From assembly GCF_028752835.1 (NCBI RefSeq), contig NZ_CP087952.1:1841041-1905040 (forward strand): 64,000 nt of DNA, read 5' to 3'. This document shows positions 8,890-18,683 of the stretch, in pieces; the first letter of the stretch is position 1, and every line of letters begins with the position of its first letter. Source of the DNA: Desulfosarcina sp. BuS5. GTDB lineage: Bacteria > Desulfobacterota > Desulfobacteria > Desulfobacterales > BuS5. The position numbers and the translations under genes were made by a program. The notes beneath the pieces are model-generated. The model was given only the letters and a program-made list of their open reading frames with translations. It was not told the DNA's origin and did not search any database.

Positions 8890-9948
8890 ATGACCGGCAG
8901 TTTGATGGAAATACTGGAATTCGGGGTAATGGAAGCATCGGCTCCCTGCCGGATAGATCTGGGCGGAACCCTTGATATCAGTACTTTTTATTACCCTCTC
9001 AGGCACCTGTCTCCATGTACATTTAATATTGCAATCAATTTGCGAACCAGCGTAAAGCTTATGCCGTTAAAAAAGAATGTAGTAAGAATATCTTCACGTG
9101 GATTTGAAAGCGCTGAATATCCGGTTGACAAAGCGCCTTTTAATCATCCATTGGGACTGATGTTTGCGGTTGCGGCATATTTCAGGGCTGAAAATGTTCA
9201 TATTATAATCGATTCCTCATCACCGCCGCGCAGTGCCCTTGGGGGGTCATCTTCTGCGGCGGTTGCTCTTGTTGCGGCTTTTTCAAATGCATTTGCAAAA
9301 AGGGGAGGGGACGCGCTTGCCAAAGATGAAACAGCGATTCTCGCCCATGCCCTGGAGGAGAGTGTGGCAGGGGTGCCGTGCGGGCTTCAGGATCAGCTTG
9401 CAGCAGCTTACGGCGGGATTAATACCTGGCGCTGGCAGCGGGAATGCAAGGAGCCTCTTTTTAATAAAGAGACCATATTGCCCGGGGTGGAGCATAAATC
9501 TTTGAAGAATAATATTCTGCTTGCTTATTGCGGCATGCCGCATGAATCAAAGAACATTAACAGCAGGTGGGTGGAAGGTTTTTTATCAGGAAATAATCGT
9601 GATCTTTGGGCTGAAATAATAGAGTGTACGGACAGGTTTGGATCCTTGTTTAAAAACAGAAAATTCAATGAAGCCGCTGAAGTGATGAACAGGGAGACTG
9701 CAATCAGGGCCCGAATGACACCCGATGTGCTTGATGACATGGGTAAAAGGCTTGTTAATGCGGCCATGGAAAACGGATGCGGAGCAAGATTTACAGGCGC
9801 CGGGGGCGGAGGATGCGTCTGGGCCTTGGGCGAAGCGGATAAAATAAACAGGCTTGGCAGTATCTGGAGTAGTATACTGACAACTCTAAAAGATGCCTGC
9901 CTCCTCGATTTCGGAATAGATTCAAAAGGATTAGAAGTGATTGGATAA
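8890..9948 (+). CDS. GHMP family sugar/mevalonate-type kinase
   Basis: A predicted small-molecule kinase of 352 residues. GHMP motif 1 is [12 protein letters not shown], motif 2 is the ATP-binding loop [16 protein letters not shown], and motif 3 is [15 protein letters not shown]. The closest general resemblance is to sugar kinases of the galactokinase/heptose kinase type; the substrate cannot be read from the sequence. Two bases separate its stop from glyQ, so it probably shares a transcript with the glycyl-tRNA synthetase genes, an arrangement with no obvious metabolic logic. Confidence 0.8.
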   Translation: MTGSLMEILEFGVMEASAPCRIDLGGTLDISTFYYPLRHLSPCTFNIAINLRTSVKLMPLKKNVVRISSRGFESAEYPVDKAPFNHPLGLMFAVAAYFRAENVHIIIDSSSPPRSALGGSSSAAVALVAAFSNAFAKRGGDALAKDETAILAHALEESVAGVPCGLQDQLAAAYGGINTWRWQRECKEPLFNKETILPGVEHKSLKNNILLAYCGMPHESKNINSRWVEGFLSGNNRDLWAEIIECTDRFGSLFKNRKFNEAAEVMNRETAIRARMTPDVLDDMGKRLVNAAMENGCGARFTGAGGGGCVWALGEADKINRLGSIWSSILTTLKDACLLDFGIDSKGLEVIG

Positions 9949-9950
9949 AT

Positions 9951-10826
9951 ATGAATAATATGTATTTTCAAGATGTTATATTATCGTTACAGAAATTTTG
10001 GGCACGTAAGGGGTGCGTACTTTTGCAGCCTTATGATATAGAGGTGGGCGCCGGAACTTTTCATCCGGCCACCCTGTTACGGGTATTGGGCCCGGAACCG
10101 TGGAAAACGGCCTATGTGCAGCCATCACGACGCCCGACTGACGGCAGATACGGTGAAAATCCGAACAGGCTGCAGCATTATTACCAGTTCCAGGTAATAC
10201 TTAAACCTTCTCCGATGGATGTTCAAAAATTATATTTGCAGAGCCTTAAAACCCTGGGCATAGATTCACTGGAGCATGATATAAGATTTGTTGAAGATGA
10301 CTGGGAATCTCCCACCCTGGGGGCCTCCGGTCTGGGCTGGGAAGTATGGCTGGACGGAATGGAAATAACCCAGTTTACATATTTTCAACAAGCCGGAAGC
10401 ATAGAGCTAAGCCCTATATCAGTGGAGATTACTTATGGCCTGGAACGTATTTCCATGTATCTCCAGGGTATAGACAATGTTTTTGATTTGCAGTGGAACG
10501 ACTCAACAACCTATAGGGATGTGTTTCACCAGCAGGAGGTCGAACAGTCCACCTATAATTTTGAACAGGCGGATGTGAATATGCTCCTCGAACTTTTCAA
10601 TAAATATGAAGCTGAAGCTGCAAGAATCATAAAGGAGTCGCTGGCTATACCTGCTTATGAATATTGCCTTAAATGCTCTCACACTTTTAATATCCTAGAT
10701 GCCCGCGGCGCAATCAGCGTGACCGAAAGAACAGGTTATATAGCAAGGATACGAAAAATTGCCAGGGCCTGCGCAAAAGTATATCTCGGCCGGAAGGAAG
10801 CCAGGGGAAAGGATCAAGATGAATAG
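9951..10826 (+). CDS. glyQ: Glycyl-tRNA synthetase alpha subunit
   Basis: Catalytic subunit of the bacterial alpha2beta2 glycyl-tRNA synthetase, 291 residues, the usual length. Typical segments are [40 protein letters not shown] and [19 protein letters not shown]. The final bases overlap the glyS start (ATGAATAG), which suggests translational coupling and equal subunit production. Confidence 0.97.
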   Translation: MNNMYFQDVILSLQKFWARKGCVLLQPYDIEVGAGTFHPATLLRVLGPEPWKTAYVQPSRRPTDGRYGENPNRLQHYYQFQVILKPSPMDVQKLYLQSLKTLGIDSLEHDIRFVEDDWESPTLGASGLGWEVWLDGMEITQFTYFQQAGSIELSPISVEITYGLERISMYLQGIDNVFDLQWNDSTTYRDVFHQQEVEQSTYNFEQADVNMLLELFNKYEAEAARIIKESLAIPAYEYCLKCSHTFNILDARGAISVTERTGYIARIRKIARACAKVYLGRKEARGKDQDE

Positions 10827-12909
10827 TTTATTACTTGAAATAGGAACCGAAGAAATTCCGGCCGGATATATTGAGCCTGCCCTTAAGTCTCTTTCCACAA
10901 TACTTTCGGAAAAATTAACCGGATCCAGAATTGAATTTGGTACTGTCAGGGTATTCGGAACACCGAAAAGACTTGCAATAGAAATAGCCGATGTGGCTGA
11001 AAAACAGGAATCACTGGTAACCGAAATCACAGGGCCTCCGGCACGGATAGGTTTTGATGAAAATGGCAAACCGACAATTGCTGCAGAAAAATTTGCGCAA
11101 AAAGCAGGAATTCCTGTTGAACAGCTTAAGCTGAAAAAGACAAAAAAAGGTGAATACTTATCTGCTGAAAAAAAAAATAGCGGCCTTCAAACAAGGATTC
11201 TTCTCAAAAGCATCCTCCCCGAATCAATTCTTGCGATTACGTTTCCTAAAACGATGAAATGGGCGGATCTGGATGTTCTGTTTGCCAGGCCTATACAATC
11301 GATTATGGCTCTGTTCGGGGAAAATATGATTTCCTTTACTTTGGGCGGTATTAAAAGCGGCAGATATGTTTTCGGACACCGTTTTATGCATCCCGGCAAA
11401 ATCAGGATTAATGATTCTGCCGAATATATCAATGCTTTACGCACAGCATCGGTATTTGCAAAGATTGATGAGCGCAAGGCGATTATAGAAAAAGAGATTA
11501 AAGAAACCGCCGCAGAGCTTGGCGGTTCAATTTTCAGTGATTCCGAACTGGTGGATATTGTCACAAATCTTGTTGAATATCCGGCTGTTGTCGCAGGAAG
11601 ATTCGACACAAAGTTTCTCGAACTTCCGGACATAGTTCTGATAACGTCCATGCGTGAACATCAGAAATATTTCAGCGTTGTGGATCAGAACAACAACCTT
11701 ATGCCATGTTTTATTGCAGTGAACAATACAAAAGCAAAAGATATGGAGCTGGTATCGAAAGGACATGAAAGGGTGCTTCGTTCCCGCCTTGAAGATGCCA
11801 TGTTTTTTTACAGGGCAGATCTGGAATCTTCTTTTGACGTATGGATAGACAAGTTAAAGGGGGTTCTTTTTCAGGCCAGGCTCGGTTCTGTATACGAAAA
11901 GGTTGAAAGGGTTAAAAATGTTGCTGAATTCATAGCAGATCTTCTTGAAGTGGATGCAGATACAAAAAATGATGTTTCCAGGGCTGCTCAACTCTGCAAA
12001 ACAGACCTTGTCACCCATATTGTGGTTGAGTTTCCCAAACTTCAAGGGATTATGGGCCGGGTTTACGCGCTTGAGGCCGGAGAGAATGAAAACGTTGCCG
12101 CTGCCATTGAAGAACATTACAAGCCTGCCTATTCAGGGGGGCCACTGCCCGAGTCACTGACAGGATCGATACTTGGCATAGCTGAGAAGATAGATTCAAT
12201 TTGTGGATGTTTTTGCGTCAATCTTCTCCCCACCGGAGCTTCCGATCCTTATGCCTTGAGACGCCAGGGAATAGGTATTATCCAGATAATGCTTAAGAAT
12301 AATTTCTCTTTTTCTTTGAAAAAAATTATTAATCAGAGCCTCTCCTTTTTTCAGGATAAAAGCACACAGCCGCTTCAAAAAACATCCGGCAAAATTGTTT
12401 CATTTTTAACGAGTCGTATGACAAATATTCTTCTTGAAGAAGGATTCTCAAAGGACACAGTCGCTGCAATAGTAAGTGTATCGTCGGATATAGTTCCGGA
12501 TGTTCTTGACAGGGTGCGGGCACTGGAAGATCTTAAAAAAGAACCCGATTTTGAGCCTATTGCAACGGCATTCAAAAGGGTAGTCAATATAATTAAAAAG
12601 TCGGCCGGATTGGAGGCTGATTCCGGCCTGGGCGATGTGGATCAATCTCTGTTCCAGGATGAATGCGAGAGATCCCTTTATAACGCATTGAATCAGAGTG
12701 CCGGCCGGATTAATGATTATATTAATAAAGGGATTTATGATAAGGCATTGCATGAAATCGCATTAATGCGTGTTCCTGTGGATGTTTTTTTTGATGAAGT
12801 CCTGGTAATGTCTGACGACCTGAAGATTCGCAACAACAGACTCGCGTTATTAGGAAAAATTGCCGAACTCTTTAATAACTTTGCTGACTTTTCCAGAATT
12901 TCAACGTAA
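10819..12909 (+). CDS. glyS: Glycyl-tRNA synthetase beta subunit
   Basis: The tRNA-binding subunit of glycyl-tRNA synthetase, about 696 residues, matching the family. It starts [15 protein letters not shown], the typical GlyS N-terminus, carries the HD-like region ([15 protein letters not shown]) and ends with the DALR anticodon-binding segment ([15 protein letters not shown]). The start overlaps the glyQ stop by 8 bp; the in-frame ATG at 10759 lies inside glyQ and is not used. It is the last gene of the operon; no clear terminator hairpin follows before an inverted repeat at 12922. Confidence 0.96.
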   Translation: MNSLLLEIGTEEIPAGYIEPALKSLSTILSEKLTGSRIEFGTVRVFGTPKRLAIEIADVAEKQESLVTEITGPPARIGFDENGKPTIAAEKFAQKAGIPVEQLKLKKTKKGEYLSAEKKNSGLQTRILLKSILPESILAITFPKTMKWADLDVLFARPIQSIMALFGENMISFTLGGIKSGRYVFGHRFMHPGKIRINDSAEYINALRTASVFAKIDERKAIIEKEIKETAAELGGSIFSDSELVDIVTNLVEYPAVVAGRFDTKFLELPDIVLITSMREHQKYFSVVDQNNNLMPCFIAVNNTKAKDMELVSKGHERVLRSRLEDAMFFYRADLESSFDVWIDKLKGVLFQARLGSVYEKVERVKNVAEFIADLLEVDADTKNDVSRAAQLCKTDLVTHIVVEFPKLQGIMGRVYALEAGENENVAAAIEEHYKPAYSGGPLPESLTGSILGIAEKIDSICGCFCVNLLPTGASDPYALRRQGIGIIQIMLKNNFSFSLKKIINQSLSFFQDKSTQPLQKTSGKIVSFLTSRMTNILLEEGFSKDTVAAIVSVSSDIVPDVLDRVRALEDLKKEPDFEPIATAFKRVVNIIKKSAGLEADSGLGDVDQSLFQDECERSLYNALNQSAGRINDYINKGIYDKALHEIALMRVPVDVFFDEVLVMSDDLKIRNNRLALLGKIAELFNNFADFSRIST

Positions 12910-12921
12910 ACCAGGTAATAA

Positions 12922-12958
12922 GGAGCGGGGACAAAATAACTTCCACAAGTATGCATCA
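12922..12958. repeat. Left inverted repeat of the 12.9-16.0 kb island
   Basis: Begins GAGCGGGGACAAAATAACTT and runs on for about 17 more bases. A close complement-oriented copy with roughly five differences lies at 15968-16006. The pair brackets the AAA/DUF4276/Uma2 segment. Confidence 0.65.
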
Positions 12959-12970
12959 CAGCATTTTCGT

Positions 12971-13675
12971 TTATCTATTTGCGCCCCCGTGCGACAGCTT
13001 TTCCATCCTTGTTAGCCAATCATTAAAATGCGGACATTGATTCCGCATTTTTTTAATCCCGATTGAATCGGCAATTATTTTGCCCATAGCTACTTTTCGA
13101 TAGGTAGAGTTAAGTGCTTCAAGTCGTTTAGATGGCGCCTTTAAGGGATCATCATTGATTTCTTCCGGTCCATTATACTCAGCAAGGATGTTGTTAACTT
13201 TGTCCACTTCGATCTCAAGTTTTTGTGCAAGGATATCAGGGTTACTGAATAATAACGCCTCAAATTCATGCATTTCGATATATGGGACAAAACGGCCTTC
13301 AGCATTGCAGTTCGGGAATAATTTTTTGATCCTGGTTAGTGTCGCGTTTTCCAAAGCATTTGCTTTTTCAGCAGCGGAAAGAGTAGCCCCGCTTTTAATT
13401 TGTTGTATGACGAAATCTCGTCCCGGCCAATTATCATCGATTCTAAAATAATCAAACATGGTCGATACATATATATCAGAACGTTCCTTTAAAAAATTAC
13501 CAATATCAATTGTTGCCCGATCAAAGATGATATTGCCCCCCTTGTGCCCTGGTTTGCCGATTAACGCCGCGTGAAGAAAAAAACCTTTACCTGCCATATC
13601 CGGTGCAAGGATATGACGCACAAAAGTCTGCTCCGTTTGCCCCTCGACAACGATATAAATTTCAACATTATTCAT
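12971..13675 (-). CDS. DUF4276 family protein (Toprim-like), partner of the upstream AAA ATPase
   Basis: A protein of 234 residues whose N-terminus, VEIYIVVEGQTEQTFVRHIL, has the conserved glutamate loop typical of Toprim-like folds. Later acidic segments (FDYFRIDD, EMHEFEALLFSN) are characteristic of DUF4276. Its start overlaps the ATPase stop by 8 bp (ATGAATAA), so the two are translationally coupled. Coupled AAA ATPase plus Toprim-like protein pairs are known in anti-phage systems (OLD-like and PARIS-like). A defence role here is inference from that arrangement. The upstream in-frame start near 13717 would lie deep in the ATPase gene. Confidence 0.75.
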   Translation of the reverse strand: MNNVEIYIVVEGQTEQTFVRHILAPDMAGKGFFLHAALIGKPGHKGGNIIFDRATIDIGNFLKERSDIYVSTMFDYFRIDDNWPGRDFVIQQIKSGATLSAAEKANALENATLTRIKKLFPNCNAEGRFVPYIEMHEFEALLFSNPDILAQKLEIEVDKVNNILAEYNGPEEINDDPLKAPSKRLEALNSTYRKVAMGKIIADSIGIKKMRNQCPHFNDWLTRMEKLSHGGANR

Positions 13676-14765
13676 GAGAAGGGCCTCCGGAAATAATATT
13701 TTTTCGCCAGAGGTCACCCAGTGTATAATCTTTCAGCCATGAAGAAAGTGCATCCGGGTTCAATCGTTCAAAATCAGACGCTCCATCCCTGCGATTCACG
13801 ACAACAACATCCTGAGAATCAAAACAATCGACGAGTGACGGTGACTGGGTTGAAACTATTACCTGCATACGCTTTGATGCCGCCCGTAAAAGCTCCGCCA
13901 GGATTTCAATTGCGTAAGGGTGTAAGCCCAATTCCGGCTCATCAATAATGATCGTTGATGGCGGCTCAGGTTGTAACAAAGCGGTTGTCAGGCAAATAAA
14001 CCGTATAGCTCCGTCGGATAATTGACCTGGCCGCATCGGATAGTCCTGCAGACCTTTTTGCCTCCAATCCAGACGTAACATTTCCTGTGTATTGAATTCG
14101 AGTATAAAATCGTCAAAAAAAGGAAGAACCAATTGAACAGTTTCTATGATTCTTTGATAGTCTCCAAAATAGTCTTTTTTCAGACGAAATAAGAATGGTG
14201 CAATATTAGAGGCATCTGTGAATAGAGCTTCTTTATGTCCCATATCATGGTAGCGGCGTATTCCCGATTCTTTAGTGGTGTCATGAAAATGATAAATTTT
14301 CCAGGAGCATATAGCCTTGTAGGTATACCATGAAGCGCTAAGGGGCGACTTGAACCCCGTACTCTCTTTATCGAACAATAGTTGCGGATTGAAATTGCCG
14401 CTTCCCAAATTTCTGGTTGTTTTCCCTGGAAAATAATGCCTTTGCTCATTGTTAATCAGAAAAAATCCTTCTTCCGTTGGAGCTAGTTCAAAATTATATC
14501 CATTTTGACTAAAAATCATTTTGACAGTGATTCTTTTCGTTTCTTTTGGGCCGGCGAAAAGATATACATCTGCATTCCCGGCAATGAATTCTTTAAGTCC
14601 GTCAAGTTTCATCATGGCGGAAATCATGCGGAAAAAGTCTATAAAATTGCTTTTCCCAGCTCCATTACTGCCGATGAGAACATTAAGATTCGTCAGTTCA
14701 AAGTTTTCAAGAAACTTGATTGATTTGAATCCTTTTATCGTCAATTTATCCAAGGCTTTGCCCAT
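13668..14765 (-). CDS. AAA-family (ABC/SMC-like) ATPase, first gene of a DUF4276 pair
   Basis: An ATPase of 365 residues. The N-terminus KLTIKGFKSIKFLENFEL is typical of AAA_21/SMC-like proteins. Walker A is LIGSNGAGKSNFIDFF, the signature-like loop is PGQLSDGAIRFICLTTALL, and Walker B is STIIIDEPELGLHPYAIEIL, followed by an H-loop-like VIVSTQSP. No large coiled coil is visible, as in the short 'RecF-like' ATPases. The ATG at 14765 is preferred to the GTG two codons upstream. It is translated together with DUF4276. Confidence 0.85.
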   Translation of the reverse strand: MGKALDKLTIKGFKSIKFLENFELTNLNVLIGSNGAGKSNFIDFFRMISAMMKLDGLKEFIAGNADVYLFAGPKETKRITVKMIFSQNGYNFELAPTEEGFFLINNEQRHYFPGKTTRNLGSGNFNPQLLFDKESTGFKSPLSASWYTYKAICSWKIYHFHDTTKESGIRRYHDMGHKEALFTDASNIAPFLFRLKKDYFGDYQRIIETVQLVLPFFDDFILEFNTQEMLRLDWRQKGLQDYPMRPGQLSDGAIRFICLTTALLQPEPPSTIIIDEPELGLHPYAIEILAELLRAASKRMQVIVSTQSPSLVDCFDSQDVVVVNRRDGASDFERLNPDALSSWLKDYTLGDLWRKNIISGGPSHE

Positions 14766-15202
14766 AATCACACCGTTTTGTTTTTTTATAACTAAAATTG
14801 ATCCACCTTATAAAAAAAATAAAATTTAAAACTATATAATTCGGGCCGGCAGATATGGAATTGGCTCTATCGTTAGTTTGAAACCCAAGGCACTAATGTG
14901 TTCTTATCTTTCCACCAGTTATCGAAAAGTGAAGGCAATATCCGGTCAAGGTAAATTGCAAAGGCCCCAGTAGTTCTTTTAGTCAATTGTAAAAATTATT
15001 TTTTCTGTGACGTCGTGGCAGACCTTGATTAACCATCAAAAAAAGTAAACAACCTCGTTGACCTTGTAAAATCAGAGTGGTAAATTACTTGTAGGGAACA
15101 AAGACTATTATCAAGGAGTTATTCCGTTTCCGTTTCTAAGCAATATGGCACAAGGCATTCTTACTTTCAAGTATGAATCTGAATAAAACACAACAGGGAT
15201 GA
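14766..15202. other. Non-coding segment between ATPase and E1 copy
   Basis: AT-rich, with no convincing ORF on either strand. It should contain the promoter of the minus-strand ATPase/DUF4276 pair; no clear -35/-10 pair was identified. Confidence 0.4.
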
Positions 15203-15307
15203 TATAGATTGTCAGATAATAAATTTCACAAGGCCAGAGGGAGGAAGGCGTATTGTAATACTCCGACGACCGATAACGCAGTGAAATTATTTATGTGACA
15301 ATCTATA
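15203..15307. repeat. E1 palindromic repeat, copy 2
   Basis: A 105-bp copy in inverse orientation to copy 1, running from TATAGATTGTCAGATAAT to GTGACAATCTATA. It contains CCGACGACCGATAACGCAG. The core palindrome is GTATTGTAATAC, as in copies 1 and 4. It lies 65 bp upstream of the Uma2 gene. Confidence 0.85.
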
Positions 15308-15371
15308 CGGCACGCTCGGGGACACTGTCTTGCAGTAACAGGCCGAAACATCGCACAAACGAGGTAAAAAA

Positions 15372-15953
15372 ATGGCCCCATTAGCTAAAAAGTTAAATGA
15401 AAAATTTAGTTATGCGGATTATCTTTCCTGGCCTGATGATGAGAGGTTGGAAATAATAGAAGGCGTGGTCTATGGTATGTCTCCTGCGCCTTCGAGAGAG
15501 CATCAAAGAGTGTCTGCAATTATTTTTGCTAAAATATATAATTTTTTATCCGGCAAGGAATGTGAAGTTTATTTTGCTCCTTTTGATGTGCGACTTGCAG
15601 AGACTGAAGATGCGCTTGATGAAGAGATAGAAACCGTTGTGCAGCCGGATATTATTGTCGTATGTGACCAAAACAAGCTTGATAAACGAGGATGCCTTGG
15701 CGCGCCGGATATTACGGTCGAGATATTGTCCCCCTCTACATCATATAAAGATCAGACCGAAAAACTGCTGCTTTATGAAAAACATTGCGTCAAAGAATAT
15801 TGGATTGTTAATCCTGATGCAAAGTATGTCATGATATACCACCTTGAGGGAGTAAAATATTGGAAGCCGGAATATCTGACTGAAAATGATACCCTTGAAA
15901 GCAGGATTCTTGATGGGCTGAATATAGATTTATCCGAGGTATGGCGTAGGTGA
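15372..15953 (+). CDS. Uma2 family endonuclease-like protein
   Basis: A protein of 193 residues of the Uma2/DUF820 type, a PD-(D/E)XK-like fold common in many free-living bacteria, often in many copies and of unknown role. Diagnostic parts are YLSWPDDERLEIIEGVVYGM, FAPFDVRL, VQPDIIVVCD, PDITVEILSPST and VKEYWIVNPDAKYVMIY. GAGG lies 7 bases upstream of the ATG. It sits inside the segment bracketed by inverted repeats, with the AAA/DUF4276 pair on the other strand. Confidence 0.88.
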   Translation: MAPLAKKLNEKFSYADYLSWPDDERLEIIEGVVYGMSPAPSREHQRVSAIIFAKIYNFLSGKECEVYFAPFDVRLAETEDALDEEIETVVQPDIIVVCDQNKLDKRGCLGAPDITVEILSPSTSYKDQTEKLLLYEKHCVKEYWIVNPDAKYVMIYHLEGVKYWKPEYLTENDTLESRILDGLNIDLSEVWRR

Positions 15954-15955
15954 GG

Positions 15956-16006
15956 GACAGGACGTTTATGATGCCTGCTTGTGGAAGTTGTTTCGTCCCC
16001 GTCTCC
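15956..16006. repeat. Right inverted repeat of the 12.9-16.0 kb island, itself a hairpin
   Basis: Reads GGACAGGACGTTTATGATGC ... GTTTCGTCCCCGTCTC. On the minus strand it matches the repeat at 12922 over about 38 bases. The ends GGGAC/GTCCC also pair with each other, a REP-like layout. Confidence 0.6.
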
Positions 16007-16134
16007 CACTCCTCCCCCTTTTTTTTTATTTCTATTAAAATTTGAGCCTGCAATTTTAAATTTGGCGAAAGGGAGCAGTTTCGCGAAAGCCTAAAAATGA
16101 CAAAATATTTTTACAACAGAAATCTTTAATTGCG

Positions 16135-17457
16135 GTGTTGTTGTGCCTGATGATTATTGCCATTGGCACGGCAGGCTATATGTTGATAGAAGATTATAGC
16201 CTGTTTGACGGCATTTATATGTCTATTATTACAATTACGACTGTTGGTTATGGTGAAATTAAGCCTTTATCAGATTTAGGTCGCGTATTCACTTCTTTTT
16301 TGATACTGGCAGGTTTTGCAAGCTTTGCATTTGCCGGGCATACTTTTGTAGAAACCATGCTTGAAAAAGTCTGGGGTGATAAGTTGGAGAAAAATAAAAT
16401 AAAAAAGAAGATATCGGCATTGAAGTCTCATTTTATTATTTGTGGTTTTGGCAGAGTTGGCGCGGCAGCTGCTGAGATTTTTAAAAATGCACTTACTGAT
16501 TTTATTATAATTGAGTCAGACCGTGAACATTGTGAAAAGATAAGGCAACAGGGTTATCTGTTTATTGAAGGAGATGCTACGCGGGAAAAGTTTCTCCTTG
16601 CAGCTAAAATCAAGACATCAAAAGGCCTTATCGCTTTGCTTAATTCAGATCCAGGCAATCTTTTTATAGCTCTTAGTGCACGCGAACTTAATCCAACCCT
16701 TCATATCATTGCACGAGCTGAAGATTCATCTTCTGAGAAAAAAATTTTACGTGCAGGCGCTGATAGCGTAATCTCTCCTTTTATAAATGCAGGAAAACAG
16801 ATTGCAAATAATATGCTTGAAATTAAAGGTAATTTCAAGTCATTGGATAAGTTGTGCAAGCAAAATGATGTTTCGTTTGAATGGATTGATATTGTAGAAG
16901 GTTCGGAGATGACTGGCGAGACAATAGAGGCTGTTTCAAAGCAAATGTGCAGTGAAATTATCGGTATTCGCAGGCATGGTAAAGATTCTATTCTGCCTGG
17001 TCATGGAACCGTCATTGAGGTTGAAGATTCTATTTTAGTAATTAGTGGAAAAAAAGATTATGTTGACCATCTGTTCCAACAACCCCTTGGACAGAGAAAG
17101 ATAGTTATTGTGGATGATAATCCTGTGATACTGAGTCTTTATAATCGTCTTTTTCAAAAAGCCGGTTTTTATCCACTGACTGCAGTTAACGGACGTGATG
17201 CCCTGGAGCTGATTATTAAAGAAAAACCACCAGTTGCAGTGATAGATGTTATGCTCCCTGTTTTTTCCGGCATAGAGGTTTGTAAAAAAATTCGTGGGTT
17301 TGATGAACTTAAAAATATGAAAATAGTTCTTTTTACTGCTGACAAAGATTCCATGACCAGAAAAAGAGCTATTGAAGCAGGGGCAGATGCTGTGGTTGTC
17401 AAAAGTGCTGAAGCCTCTGAAGTTATAGAAAAAGTTATAGAAGTGCTTGAGGTTTAA
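16135..17457 (+). CDS. Two-TM potassium channel with RCK domains fused to a response-regulator receiver
   Basis: A protein of 440 residues with an unusual fusion. Residues 1-18 form a hydrophobic helix and about 32-45 the pore loop with the selectivity filter TTVGYGE; a second membrane helix runs 50-72. A RCK/TrkA-N Rossmann domain follows (HFIICGFGRVGAAAAEIF, acidic IIESD), then a TrkA-C domain around residues 240-310. From about residue 322 comes a complete receiver domain: IVIVDDNPVI, the phospho-acceptor Asp in VAVIDVMLPVFSG, LFTAD, and Lys in VVVKSAE. No output domain follows. The GTG start leaves a very short N-terminus; an unusual start codon further upstream is possible. Confidence 0.85.
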   Translation: MLLCLMIIAIGTAGYMLIEDYSLFDGIYMSIITITTVGYGEIKPLSDLGRVFTSFLILAGFASFAFAGHTFVETMLEKVWGDKLEKNKIKKKISALKSHFIICGFGRVGAAAAEIFKNALTDFIIIESDREHCEKIRQQGYLFIEGDATREKFLLAAKIKTSKGLIALLNSDPGNLFIALSARELNPTLHIIARAEDSSSEKKILRAGADSVISPFINAGKQIANNMLEIKGNFKSLDKLCKQNDVSFEWIDIVEGSEMTGETIEAVSKQMCSEIIGIRRHGKDSILPGHGTVIEVEDSILVISGKKDYVDHLFQQPLGQRKIVIVDDNPVILSLYNRLFQKAGFYPLTAVNGRDALELIIKEKPPVAVIDVMLPVFSGIEVCKKIRGFDELKNMKIVLFTADKDSMTRKRAIEAGADAVVVKSAEASEVIEKVIEVLEV

Positions 17458-17480
17458 GTTGAAACCTTTCTACTCGAGTA

Positions 17481-17606
17481 TATATTTTCAGATAATTACC
17501 CGATTTTAAAATTGGGCACAAGGCCAGAGGTTGTAGAGACGCAAAATTTTGCGTCTCTACTTCGACGACCGATAACGCAGTGAAATTATTTATGTTAAAA
17601 TCTATA
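17481..17606. repeat. E1 palindromic repeat, copy 3 (different core)
   Basis: A 126-bp copy with the conserved flanks (TTTCAGATAATTACCCGATT; CGACGACCGATAACGCAG; AATCTATA). The core here is the perfect 28-base palindrome centred on GCAAAATTTTGC at 17533-17560, in place of GTATTGTAATAC. Confidence 0.85.
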
Positions 17607-17620
17607 GATATGCATAGTTA

Positions 17621-18214
17621 ATGAAAAGGATTGCAGGTATGGCAGCGCATCACCTTATATTAGGGAAGTTGGAAGACTTTATAACCGAAGAGACTCTGGC
17701 TGATACACTTGATGAACGGATTCGCCAGAAGATTGCACGTATCCTGGTAGAGGATAAGGGCTACGCCAAAGAGGAGATCGAAGTCCGGCGGAATATTCAT
17801 TTGGTTGTGGACGGTAAGATGGGAATCTCCCGGGTCGATTTTTTATTGAAAATCGCTAATAGGGTATTTGGCATAATCATTTTCGGCCCAGGTTCCCTGG
17901 TGAGCAGGGAACGTTCAACCATTGCGGCCGCCAGGCTTGTTGAAGATTATGAGGTACCTGTTGCCATAATAACAAACGGCGAAGACGCGGAAATAATGGA
18001 AACAAAATCCGGCCGTATAATCGCAAGGGGAGTTGATGTCATACCGTCCAAAGAGGATGCCCGGAAGATAATTTCCAATACTGAATTTAATAAAATTTCC
18101 GAAGAGCGACTGGATAAGGAGCGGAGAATCCTCTATGTTTTTGACGTTCTTACCCAAAAAGAATGTGATGATTTTACCTGCAGTATGCCTCTGCCCCCAG
18201 GAACAGGGGAATAG
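17621..18214 (+). CDS. HsdR N-terminal-domain-like protein (stand-alone)
   Basis: A protein of 197 residues resembling the nuclease-like N-terminal domain of type I restriction R subunits (HSDR_N family): RIRQKIARILVEDKGYAKEEI, RVDFLLKIANRVFGIIIFGPG and EVPVAIITNGEDAEIME. It has no helicase domain and no hsdM/hsdS neighbours, so it is a stand-alone version. A restriction function is not implied. The last codons (PGTGE and stop) run into the inverted repeat at 18211, so the natural C-terminus may have been altered. The ATG at 17639 (MAAHHL) is an alternative start. Confidence 0.7.
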   Translation: MKRIAGMAAHHLILGKLEDFITEETLADTLDERIRQKIARILVEDKGYAKEEIEVRRNIHLVVDGKMGISRVDFLLKIANRVFGIIIFGPGSLVSRERSTIAAARLVEDYEVPVAIITNGEDAEIMETKSGRIIARGVDVIPSKEDARKIISNTEFNKISEERLDKERRILYVFDVLTQKECDDFTCSMPLPPGTGE

Positions 18215-18323
18215 GGGACGTCCATTTGTAAATAAATAACTTGATATTGCGTGTCTGTTTTATATTTGTTTTACTACTTCAAATGATTGAATAATTACTG
18301 AATTACAAATGGACGTCCCCTAT
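18211..18323. repeat. 113-bp MITE-like palindrome (GGGGACGTCCAT ends)
   Basis: Perfect 21-bp terminal inverted repeats: ATAGGGGACGTCCATTTGTA plus one more A on the left, and its complement at 18303-18323. The interior is AT-rich and non-coding. The outer GGGGACGTC(C/T)AT is shared with the inverted repeats flanking the Y1 transposase gene (19406 and 22143). Confidence 0.8.
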
Positions 18324-18522
18324 GGACAATCAATAAAAGCAAAGTAAACAGGCAGCCTTGATTCCCTGGTTTACACTTTTTAGATTTTGGTTCTTGCCTG
18401 GTTTCCATGCTGTAACATGTAAACGAGAAAGCGAGAAACACTAAAACTATAAACTACTTTTTGAGCTTGCTGAAGAATGCCAGTCAACAAACTGATTTTT
18501 TTATAGCGCACCTCTTAATTAT
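18324..18522. other. Intergenic segment
   Basis: No gene or clear terminator was seen between the palindrome and the small membrane ORF. Confidence 0.35.
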
Positions 18523-18672
18523 TCAAGTGAAAAATTTAAATATAAGGAATAGAATCAGGGCAATAAAGGATGCAGCTACTCCTACCTTTAGTACAAATTT
18601 GGTTACTCTAATTATCAGTACGATCAGCATCAGCACGATAAAGGTTATTATGAAAACCCCTGCCAATTCCAT
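18523..18672 (-). CDS. Small two-helix membrane protein
   Basis: A 49-residue ORF starting MELAGVFIITFIVLMLIVLI. Nearly all residues fall in two hydrophobic helices joined by RVTKFVLKVG. It starts about 12 bp after the stop of the YdjM-like gene on the same strand, with AGGG ahead of the ATG, so it is a plausible second cistron. The function is unknown, and it could be a chance hydrophobic ORF. Confidence 0.4.
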   Translation of the reverse strand: MELAGVFIITFIVLMLIVLIIRVTKFVLKVGVAASFIALILFLIFKFFT

Positions 18673-18683
18673 ATTCCAGAGCC

